Assembly (NCBI GenBank): GCA_009775705.1
Contig: VSQE01000044.1
Span: 1 to 21,048 of the forward strand
Length of the DNA: 21,048 nucleotides
Source of the DNA: Prevotellamassilia sp.
Lineage (GTDB): Bacteria; Bacteroidota; Bacteroidia; Bacteroidales; Bacteroidaceae
Direction of reading: 5' to 3'
Shown here: piece after piece, positions 1-5,692 of the stretch
Numbering within the stretch: the stretch's first letter is position 1
Layout: the number at the start of each line of letters is the position of its first letter
Program-made: the position numbers and the translations under genes
The notes under the pieces: generated by a model
The model's database searches: none
What the model was told of the DNA's origin: nothing
Seen by the model: the letters and a program-made list of their open reading frames with translations, nothing else

Positions 1-38
1 CCGGCTACGGCTATCTTAATCTCGGAAAATGAACGCAT
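1..38 (-). CDS. N-terminal fragment of a probable nucleotide-sugar (UDP-glucose type) dehydrogenase, cut by the window edge
   Basis: Reading leftward from the ATG at 38, the frame is open to the window edge and gives MRSFSEIKIAVAG. The KIAVAG part matches the first beta strand of the Rossmann fold that opens nucleotide-sugar dehydrogenases of Bacteroides capsule loci, which commonly begin MKIAVAGTGYVGLS. These enzymes oxidise UDP- or GDP-sugars to uronic acids for surface polysaccharides. The call rests on about six informative residues plus context: it lies 37 bases beyond the broken recombinase, on the same strand, at the end of an operon headed by a UpxY-like antiterminator, where such genes are expected. 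The first seven residues may be a small extension. Any other Rossmann-fold enzyme is possible. Confidence 0.5.
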   Translation of the reverse strand, partial: MRSFSEIKIAVA

Positions 39-75
39 GGAATATTACGGTTTTTAGGAGTTGATTATACAATGA

Positions 76-882
76 TTATGAAATAAGGTCGCTCACACTC
101 ACGCTTTTCACCATACTCTCCCACGAATGACGGGCCACCGTCATGTTGAGGGTGAAAGGCAGGTCCATGAGACGGCCTATCTTGTGCAGATTGCGGTTGA
201 TGCGCTGAAGGGCCAGCACATGCTGTTTCCATTTCTTCTCGGGGTCCGTCTCGGTGATAAAGGGAAACAGATAGGGTGTTCCGGGGGTCCGGTAGCGGTC
301 GGCTATCTCCCTGAGCACCGGTTCCCAAGGGATGCACACCGGCCGGCCCGCAGTCTGTCCGGAATAGACCAGTGCTCCATCCCTGATGTTCTTCTTTTCC
401 AGATAGAGCAGGTCTCCGCCAGCCATGCCGCGGGCATAGACGGCAAAAAGAAACATGTCGCGGGCCAGAGGGACGGAACGGCGGAAAGCGCTCAGATCCA
501 ACCGGTGCAGCCGGCGCAGCTCGTCGAGGTTCAGTCCGGTGCGGTTCTTCTTGGCACGATAGCTCAGATGCACCTCCGCAAACGGATCGGCCTGCACAGC
601 AATGCCCTGTGCCACGGCCTGCTCGTAGACCTTTTTCAACCCGCGGATATAAGCGGAAACAGAATTATAGCTGAGGTTCCTGTCCTGCAACCAATGCTGA
701 TAGGCTTTCATCAGCCCGGAATCAAAATCCCGGAACGCCACTTCGCGGGCATCGCCCAGAAAGCGGAGAAAACTGCGGAGAAGAACTTCCTGTTTCCGGG
801 CCGCATCATACTGATCCTTTGCCCTCATCCTCTCGATAAAACCGGAGGCGTAGGCCACAAATCCCTGTTCGGCAGGTACCAT
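76..882 (-). pseudogene. Decayed tyrosine recombinase lacking the catalytic tyrosine
   Basis: This 268-residue frame resembles the short (about 300 residue) tyrosine recombinases found beside Bacteroides UpxY genes. A SAM-like core-binding domain spans about residues 5-95 and the catalytic domain starts near 115. Seen directly: the first catalytic Arg (R151 in YARGM) and the second (R251 in VARHSW) are present. The position that normally holds the catalytic Lys (YxRRKTG in relatives) reads YSGQTAG, with T177 in its place. The protein stops at VSDLIS-TAA, before the GH box and the tyrosine-bearing C-terminal helix. I found no continuation of that box in the DNA after the stop. It starts 37 bases after the UpxY-like gene, so it is probably co-transcribed with it. 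It is very unlikely to be an active recombinase; a DNA-binding role is conceivable but unsupported. Confidence 0.75.
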
Positions 883-919
883 TCTCTTGAATAATTATAT
901 TATGGTATGTTCCAAAAAA

Positions 920-2500
920 TTATCTGTGCAGCCAGACAGTCCGCAAAAAGCGCCGCCAGATGGCCAGGTGCGTAGTCGTACTGACTTCGCGACAAATTCT
1001 GATGCCTACGGCCACCAGCGCGCGCACCGCCTCTTCTATCTGCGGATGCTCCATGAGCGGCCTGCCGGGCCGCAGCGTCACGTTTTCCACTCCTACGGCA
1101 AGCACCTTCATCGTCACCGTCTCGTCCGCCGGCATGCCCGTGCGGAAGGTAAGTCCTTGTTCCAGAGCCTTGACGGGAAGGGCATCCGTCAGGACCTGAT
1201 AAAGCGAAGGCGCGAAATTGACGAACGACTCCAACTGCCGTTCCGCCTGTCCGCCCTCTGCCGGCCGGCTGCCGGATCCGAGCAGACGGTTGCGCGCGCT
1301 GCGGGCCGTCAGGAAATACTCGTCTAAAAAAGCATCCCAGTTGGCAAACACGATGTAACGGCCTCCGCCTTCTTCGCGGATACCCACATGGGCGTAATAG
1401 GTGACCCGTTCCGTCCGCTCCTCGCGGCTGTCGGGATAGTAGGTCTGTTCGCTGAAAGTCTGCCGGACGATGATTTCCGTGAAACCGGGATGCGGCAGCA
1501 CGGCATAGTCCCTCTCCCCCTGCGGCTCGGTGCCGGCTGTAGGCGTGAGAAAAGGCCGCAGCACCGGACAGCGCCAGTTGTCCATATAGGCAGGGCACTC
1601 CTTTACGTACCGTACCAGATAAAGAATCTGGTCCGCCTCTCCGGCCGACACGCCGGCAAGCGCCTTTCCCAATCTCTGACGGCCACTCTGGCAAAGCGAA
1701 TGGCAGAGCTGCACCAACGAAGGCTTCCGCACCAACTGTTCCACCACCTCGCTCAGGATGTCGAAGGTCTCCTCCATGTGTCCGCAACCCTGTATCAGCC
1801 CGATCAGCAAATCGGCGGCACGTTCCTTTTTAGTGGCCAGGCTCTGGCGGTCGCCCTGCGCGTTGTGCAGGCGCATCACGTGGAAGTTCCAGATGTCGGG
1901 AATGGCCACGGCCATGTGCGAGCGGCCGTCCAAGCTCTCCATGTTGAACACCAGCCGGCGGTTCTTGTTGAAACGGGCCAGATAGCCGATGCGTCCCGCC
2001 AACGGGCCGTCCAGCACCTTCACCGTCTCGTTCGGCTCGTTGGTTTTGGGATTGAAGGCATAATCGGAATACGGACGTTCCAGCACAATCACCTGATCGG
2101 CATAGTTCTCGTTGAAATCTCTGAAAAAGCGCATCTGCGCCTCCGGAACCGTCCAGACCACCGGTCCGTCGGTCCTTTCCCTCCTGCGGTCGTAGAGCAC
2201 GATGCCGGCGGGATAGTATTTCTTCACGAAATCGTGAACGGCCTGATAGGTGGAAAGAACAAAAACATATCCGGCAAAGAGCGGGGCATCCTTCTGGCGC
2301 CCCTCCCGCATCACCCTGACCGTTGTGTGCGTGGGGCAATACACTTCCAGAATGTTTCTCACCTCATGCTGACGGGCCACCAGAAGATCGCGCAGCTTCA
2401 CTTCCTGATTAGGCTGTGTACGGATTATGTGCCACCGGAAATCCACCTTTCCGGCACAATCGGGAATCGTCACGGTAAACAGACAAATACGTAGAGACAA
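920..2500 (-). CDS. UpxY/NusG-family transcription antiterminator with a long C-terminal extension
   Basis: UpxY proteins are NusG paralogues that let RNA polymerase read through the leader of their own capsule operon. An NGN domain is recognisable at about residues 22-130 (FRWHIIRTQPNQEVKLRDLL, then PLFAGYVFV at 73-81). A KOW motif follows at about 158-188 (VKVLDGPLAGRIGYLARF, then RRLVF). Ordinary UpxY proteins end soon after this, near 170-190 residues; this one continues to 526. Residues about 225-290 look helical; the rest (for example TYYAHVGIREEGGGRYIVFANW) matches no domain I recognise. The 526-residue frame begins at a TTG, and no ATG lies before the NGN domain. A GTG near 2446, just before FRWHII, is a plausible alternative start. 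The gene lies directly downstream of the invertible promoter and its leader, and upstream of the recombinase relic and polysaccharide gene, so it probably regulates that operon in cis. Confidence 0.8.
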   Translation of the reverse strand: MSLRICLFTVTIPDCAGKVDFRWHIIRTQPNQEVKLRDLLVARQHEVRNILEVYCPTHTTVRVMREGRQKDAPLFAGYVFVLSTYQAVHDFVKKYYPAGIVLYDRRRERTDGPVVWTVPEAQMRFFRDFNENYADQVIVLERPYSDYAFNPKTNEPNETVKVLDGPLAGRIGYLARFNKNRRLVFNMESLDGRSHMAVAIPDIWNFHVMRLHNAQGDRQSLATKKERAADLLIGLIQGCGHMEETFDILSEVVEQLVRKPSLVQLCHSLCQSGRQRLGKALAGVSAGEADQILYLVRYVKECPAYMDNWRCPVLRPFLTPTAGTEPQGERDYAVLPHPGFTEIIVRQTFSEQTYYPDSREERTERVTYYAHVGIREEGGGRYIVFANWDAFLDEYFLTARSARNRLLGSGSRPAEGGQAERQLESFVNFAPSLYQVLTDALPVKALEQGLTFRTGMPADETVTMKVLAVGVENVTLRPGRPLMEHPQIEEAVRALVAVGIRICREVSTTTHLAIWRRFLRTVWLHR

Positions 2501-2726
2501 GGATATTCTTTATGCTCCTCTCATGACAATCGCATGAAAGTTACAGCCACTTTGATTTCCAAAGGTATAACGACAACGCCCCGGAGATACCTCAGCATAA
2601 TGCGTCTGTCGTTTTTATGTGGTTGCTTGCGCCGGAACAGACCGGCCTTATTACGATTCTACTCATAGTCATTCTATGCAATCAACACACAATTACGACC
2701 TCCGTTTGAAGGCCCGATGCCCGTCC
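2501..2726 (-). promoter_or_regulatory. Long leader of the UpxY-like operon, with a possible 25-codon leader ORF
   Basis: About 250 nt separate the expected transcription start (near 2750) from the UpxY-like coding region. Capsule loci of Bacteroides have such long leaders, and UpxY acts in them. Seen here on the minus strand: a GCCGG-N6-CCGGC hairpin near 2632-2648 with no T-run, a small CATAG-N5-CTATG hairpin near 2670-2685, and an ATG-started 25-codon frame from 2598 to its TGA at 2521. Just after that is a GAGGAG sequence about 14 bases before the TTG at 2500. No canonical intrinsic terminator is visible in the leader, so any pausing or termination would have to be Rho-dependent or use a weak structure. 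Confidence 0.45.
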
Positions 2727-2752
2727 GTTGTATAATGTAAAACGGTCATCTT
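2727..2752 (+). repeat. Left 26-bp inverted repeat of an invertible promoter segment
   Basis: This arm (starting GTTGTATAATG, ending GGTCATCTT) is the exact reverse complement of 2897-2922 over all 26 bases. The match ends cleanly on both sides: the outer neighbours C2726/T2923 and inner neighbours G2753/T2896 are not complementary. A sharply bounded perfect repeat of this length flanking a short AT-rich promoter segment is the hallmark of sites used by Bacteroides promoter invertases. Confidence 0.9.
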
Positions 2753-2896
2753 GTGGCAAAGATACATAAAAGGACTTTATTTTTAGAAGTTTTTACCAGT
2801 TATTTTAATATGTTTTTTTGCCGAATACTGCCGGATGTTTGCAAAAACGAAGTTTTTACCCCCCCATTTAATATTGATTATCAATGTATTATAAAT
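2753..2896. other. 144-bp core of a predicted invertible promoter (ON toward the UpxY-like gene as drawn)
   Basis: The segment between the two 26-bp arms is very AT-rich, unlike the GC-rich genes around it, and contains no credible gene. It carries one good Bacteroidota -7 box, facing left. It also contains a run of seven C (2859-2865), a 13-base palindrome (ATTGAT-T-ATCAAT, 2873-2885), and a sequence fitting the IHF consensus WATCAANNNNTTR at 2879-2891. Inversion would place the promoter close to 2896 facing right, away from the UpxY-like gene. Promoter inversion by tyrosine or serine recombinases is established for Bacteroides capsule loci; that it happens here is inferred from structure and neighbours. 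Confidence 0.8.
2757..2764 (-). promoter_or_regulatory. -7 box of the invertible promoter
   Basis: Read on the minus strand this is TATCTTTG followed by CCAC, a perfect TAnnTTTG box, lying four bases inside the left inverted repeat. Transcription should therefore begin inside that repeat and run left into the leader of the UpxY-like gene. At the expected -33 distance the sequence is only TTCT or CTTC, so that element is weak. Confidence 0.65.
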
Positions 2897-2922
2897 AAGA
2901 TGACCGTTTTACATTATACAAC
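2897..2922 (-). repeat. Right 26-bp inverted repeat of the invertible promoter segment
   Basis: Exact reverse complement of 2727-2752. Six bases just outside this arm (TGCCAC, 2923-2928) are also the complement of six just inside the left arm (GTGGCA, 2753-2758). This could be chance or an extension used by the recombinase. Confidence 0.9.
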
Positions 2923-2944
2923 TGCCACACATGTAAAGCAATGA

Positions 2945-3331
2945 CATTTTCGTCAGAATCGATTTGTTGTAGAAAAAGCCGCCGCCGCCACGGCTCCAGG
3001 TTCAACAAATCCGAACCAAACAGCACACCTATACGCCATTGGCTCCCCGCTATATTTTCACAAGTCAGAAGACAGACTGAAATACTACCGGGCATTGAAA
3101 ACATGGCACACGCAGAACCGGCCGGAGGCATTCCTGACGGTAATGGCAAAAGCTGAAACCGAATCGCTCAAACGGTATATCTCCATATTTGGAAGGATAA
3201 GGGACAGACTCCACCGCTTTTCAGCACACGTGTTTTTTTTGAAGCGGCAAACGGCTGTTTTGAGGCGGAAAACACATCCGGCAAACCACCACCGAATTTA
3301 CAGTTATTTAATATCCGTCCGGAAAGTTTAA
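2945..3331 (+). other. Doubtful rightward open frame, possibly a small gene or coding remnant
   Basis: The frame is open for 128 codons from just after a TGA at 2942 to a stop at 3329-3331. Its middle part reads like a globular protein (DRLKYYRALKTWHTQNRPEA, then ESLKRYISIFGRIRDRL). It has no ATG near the beginning: a TTG at 3095 or a late ATG would be the only starts, and other frames are also partly open here. It is the only candidate that the invertible promoter could drive when flipped to face right. I do not recognise a family. It may be a remnant of a gene whose start was lost, or chance. Confidence 0.2.
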
Positions 3332-3361
3332 CTTTGAGATTTTTCGGAAAACGAACGGAAA

Positions 3362-3424
3362 CGGACCTATTTTTTACAACATAGTATCTTTTTTGAAAAA
3401 GATAGGACCTTTTTTCAAGAAGAT
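3362..3424 (+). repeat. Three tandem 21-bp degenerate direct repeats
   Basis: Units lie at 3362-3382, 3383-3403 and 3404-3424. Units 2 and 3 agree at 17 of 21 positions, units 1 and 3 at 15 of 21. All end in an A-rich stretch plus AT after a run of T; the third contains CCTTTTTTCAAGAAGAT. The array sits just downstream (leftward) of the terminator at 3452-3473. Iteron-like protein binding or a recombinase accessory site are possibilities; nothing in the sequence decides. Confidence 0.6.
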
Positions 3425-3451
3425 CCTATGTTTTTTTCACGTTAAGGGACG

Positions 3452-3473
3452 AAAAAAACCGCCCGTTAGGCGG
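3452..3473 (-). terminator. Intrinsic terminator, leftward
   Basis: On the minus strand CCGCC-TAACG-GGCGG is followed by seven T (3458-3452), a textbook intrinsic terminator. It lies 100 bases beyond the stop of the recombinase gene and about 45 bases after the promoter at 3504-3535, so it would end both transcripts. Confidence 0.85.
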
Positions 3474-3498
3474 CTTTTCAGGGGTATCTCTTCGTTGC
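3452..3498 (-). ncRNA. Possible very short RNA or attenuated leader
   Basis: Defined only by the promoter at 3504-3535 and the terminator at 3452-3473, giving an expected transcript of about 45-50 nt whose 3' half is the terminator stem. If polymerase reads through, transcription would cross the 21-bp repeats and enter the invertible segment in the direction of the UpxY-like gene. No known RNA family is recognised. Confidence 0.3.
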
Positions 3499-3503
3499 CG
3501 GTG

Positions 3504-3535
3504 CAAATATAGCACTTCAGAGAGCGAAATCCAAA
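3504..3535 (-). promoter_or_regulatory. Complete leftward promoter reading directly into a terminator
   Basis: The minus strand has TTTG (3535-3532), a 20-base spacer and TATATTTG (3511-3504), the full Bacteroidota consensus with ideal spacing. A perfect 10-base palindrome GTTAATTAAC (3537-3546) abuts the -33 element and could be an operator. There is no gene immediately downstream: the terminator at 3452 comes about 45 bases after the expected start. Confidence 0.6.
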
Positions 3536-3572
3536 TGTTAATTAACTTCCGTTCACATTCTGTCCGGTATCT

Positions 3573-4787
3573 CTATTCCTGAATCTGCTCTATCATGAGC
3601 CTGTTTGCACGGGCCACCGCCGCGTTATCTATCGAGGAGAGATAAATCTGCGTGGTCCTCAGACTCTCGTGCCCCATGCCGCGGCTGATGACCGACAGCG
3701 GGAAGCCGGCATCGCGCGCCAGACTGGCCCACGTATGGCGCGCCACATAGGTGGTGAGCGGCATCGGGAGATTCACCATCCGGGCTATCTTTCTCAAACC
3801 GCGGTTCACCTTCCTTTCCATCCTTTCGTATTGACGGCGCTCCGTCCCGTCGGAGCGCGTGATGATGGGCAGAAGGTAGGGACTGCCGGCCGTCAGGTGG
3901 GCATATCCGTCCACGATGTCCTGCATCGCGTTTTCCCAGACCACCTCCAGCGTCTGCCGTGTCTTGCGGCGGCTGTACCTCACCATCCCGTCGCGCAGGT
4001 CCGACTTCCGCAGATAGGCCATGTCCACAAACGGCATGCCACGCATGTAGAAACTGAACAGGAACACATCGCGCGCCAGCAACAGCGAGGCATCGGCCGA
4101 GAGGTCCAGGCGCCTGATGGCCTTGACATACCGGAGCGGAAGGGCCCTTTTGGCGGTGCCTGCCACTCCGGTAAACACATGGCGGAACACGTTCCTGTTT
4201 TCCGTGAGCCCGGCCTCCACAGCCCGGCGGTACAGCGTGCGCAACGTGCGCAGGTAGCAGGACGAGGAATTGCGCTTCAACCCGCGCGCCACCAACCATG
4301 CCTCGTAGCGTTCCATCATGTCCGCCTCCAACGCCTCGGCGGCGATGTCCTCGCCCTGCCTGAAACGGGAAAAACTCCGCAAAGCATTGACATAAGTGCG
4401 CGCCGTGCCCTCACGGCCCATCTGGCGCTTCCGCTCCGCCTCGCTCCTGACAAAGCCGAAAAACGTCAGGGCCGCAGGCAGCCGCTCCAGGGCACACCAC
4501 AGGTCATCGGCCGTACAGTCCGCCTCCGCCCGTTCCATCCGGACCATGACGGCGGCCATCCGTTTCTGTTCCCACTCCGCCATGGAGCGGATCAGGCGCA
4601 ACCGCTCCCGCCGCTCCGCCGTGCCACAGACGCGCACCGCCGACAGTTTCTCACTCCATTCCACGGGAAAGACGCGATAGTCCGTATGCAGACACCGCAC
4701 CGTCCGCCGGTGGGTCAGCTGAAAGTAGAGCGTTCCCGCCTCGCCCGCTACGGAAGAAGGCCGGAATTTCAATTTAAGTGTAGCCAT
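3573..4787 (-). CDS. Tyrosine recombinase of the Bacteroidota Mpi/integrase type, probable promoter invertase
   Basis: A full-length 404-residue recombinase. An arm-binding-like N-terminal domain covers about residues 1-90 (LKLKFRPSS, TDYRVFPVEW), a SAM-like core-binding domain about 105-205, and the catalytic domain about 215-400. Catalytic residues seen: R249 (MRGM), K275 (SRRKTRQ), R350 (YVARHTW, with Y347 where the classic HxxR has His, as is common in this group), H373 (GMGHES) and Y382 (QIYLSSID). Such enzymes cut and rejoin DNA through the tyrosine and in Bacteroides either integrate mobile elements or invert promoters. No other element genes are present, and it sits about 650 bases upstream of the inverted repeats on the same strand, so local inversion is the likelier role; the substrate is inferred. 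Its own promoter is not obvious in the 150 bases shared with pyrH. Confidence 0.85.
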   Translation of the reverse strand: MATLKLKFRPSSVAGEAGTLYFQLTHRRTVRCLHTDYRVFPVEWSEKLSAVRVCGTAERRERLRLIRSMAEWEQKRMAAVMVRMERAEADCTADDLWCALERLPAALTFFGFVRSEAERKRQMGREGTARTYVNALRSFSRFRQGEDIAAEALEADMMERYEAWLVARGLKRNSSSCYLRTLRTLYRRAVEAGLTENRNVFRHVFTGVAGTAKRALPLRYVKAIRRLDLSADASLLLARDVFLFSFYMRGMPFVDMAYLRKSDLRDGMVRYSRRKTRQTLEVVWENAMQDIVDGYAHLTAGSPYLLPIITRSDGTERRQYERMERKVNRGLRKIARMVNLPMPLTTYVARHTWASLARDAGFPLSVISRGMGHESLRTTQIYLSSIDNAAVARANRLMIEQIQE

Positions 4788-4853
4788 AAGATAAGAATAT
4801 GAATTAATGTATATGAATAGGACGGCCCGCCATCAAAAAAAAGCCATTCCCGA

Positions 4854-4883
4854 TTGTCATTTGTCAATTAAAATATATCTTTG
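4854..4883 (+). promoter_or_regulatory. Promoter of pyrH
   Basis: TTG (4854-4856), 19 bases, then TATCTTTG (4876-4883), matching the Bacteroidota consensus. The expected start lies about 50 bases before the pyrH ATG. Confidence 0.7.
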
Positions 4884-4939
4884 CCCTTAAATTTGCCCCA
4901 ATAAATAAAAACGGAAAAAAGCGAAAAAACATAAATACC

Positions 4940-5650
4940 ATGACAAAGTTCAAACGCATTCTTCTCAAACTCAGCGGCGAGAGCCTCATGGGCGAACAGG
5001 GCTACGGCATTGACGTGAAACGCCTCAACGAATACGCCGCACAGATAAAGGACGCACTGGCCGAAGGCGTCCAGATAGGCATCGTCATAGGCGGCGGTAA
5101 CATTTTCCGCGGACTGAGCGGCGCCGGAAAAGGTTTCGACCGCGTCAAGGGCGACCAGATGGGCATGTGCGCCACCGTGATCAACTCGCTGGCCCTCAGT
5201 TCAGCGCTCGGAGCCATCGGCGTGAAGAGCCGCGTGCTCACCGCCATCCGCATGGAGCCTATCGGCGAGTTCTACTCGAAATGGAAAGCCATCGAAGCCA
5301 TGGAACGCGGCGAAGTGGTCATCATGAGCGGCGGCACGGGAAACCCCTACTTCACCACCGACACCGGCTCCAGCCTGAGAGGCATCGAGATTGAAGCCGA
5401 CGTGATGCTCAAAGGCACCCGCGTTGACGGCATCTACACCGCCGACCCCGAAAAAGACCCCTCGGCCGTAAAGTTCAACGACATCACCTACGACGAGGTG
5501 CTGGCCCGCAACCTGCGCGTGATGGACATCACCGCCACCGCCATGTGCAAGGAGAACAACCTGCCCGTCTACGTCTTCAACATGGACATCCCGGGCAACC
5601 TGCACCGCGTGCTCGCCGGCGAAGAGATAGGAACCTTCGTACATGCCTGA
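4940..5650 (+). CDS. pyrH: UMP kinase
   Basis: Phosphorylates UMP to UDP with ATP in the cytoplasm, the committed step from de novo pyrimidine synthesis toward UTP and CTP; the bacterial enzyme is a hexamer of the amino-acid-kinase fold. The 236 residues are full length. Visible motifs: KLSGES (10-15, phosphate-binding lysine K10), IGGGNIFRG (50-58), GDQMGM (71-76, UMP-binding aspartate D72), GTGNPYFTTDT (132-142) and the nucleotide-binding stretch KGTRVDGIYTADP (158-170). The ATG is preceded by an AT-rich leader with no Shine-Dalgarno sequence, as usual in this phylum. In many bacteria pyrH lies with tsf and frr; here it is followed 42 bases later by pta. Confidence 0.97.
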   Translation: MTKFKRILLKLSGESLMGEQGYGIDVKRLNEYAAQIKDALAEGVQIGIVIGGGNIFRGLSGAGKGFDRVKGDQMGMCATVINSLALSSALGAIGVKSRVLTAIRMEPIGEFYSKWKAIEAMERGEVVIMSGGTGNPYFTTDTGSSLRGIEIEADVMLKGTRVDGIYTADPEKDPSAVKFNDITYDEVLARNLRVMDITATAMCKENNLPVYVFNMDIPGNLHRVLAGEEIGTFVHA

Positions 5651-5692
5651 CAACGCTCCCCGACCACGAAAACCCAAAAACGTTTTAACAAA

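Larger units (their letters stand above)
2923..3572. other. Intergenic region between recombinase and invertible promoter
   Basis: About 650 bases without a confident gene. It holds, from left to right, the doubtful rightward frame, a 13-base palindrome (AAAGTT-T-AACTTT, 3323-3335), three 21-bp direct repeats, a leftward terminator, and a complete leftward promoter. It is clearly more AT-rich than the flanking genes. No transposase or tRNA is visible. Confidence 0.6.

Noticed and set aside
1..18. Plus-strand frame ending in ERMEYYGF-stop at 55-57 as the 3' end of a gene
   Set aside because: The minus-strand reading gives a recognisable Rossmann start in the operon direction, and the plus frame has no recognisable content.
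61..72. ATTATACAA near the left edge resembles part of the 26-bp inverted-repeat arm
   Set aside because: Only nine bases match in AT-rich DNA and neither side extends; not enough to call a third recombination site.
1388..2494. Long plus-strand open frame across the UpxY-like gene
   Set aside because: It lies opposite a gene with clear NGN and KOW motifs and has low-complexity composition typical of antisense frames in GC-rich DNA.
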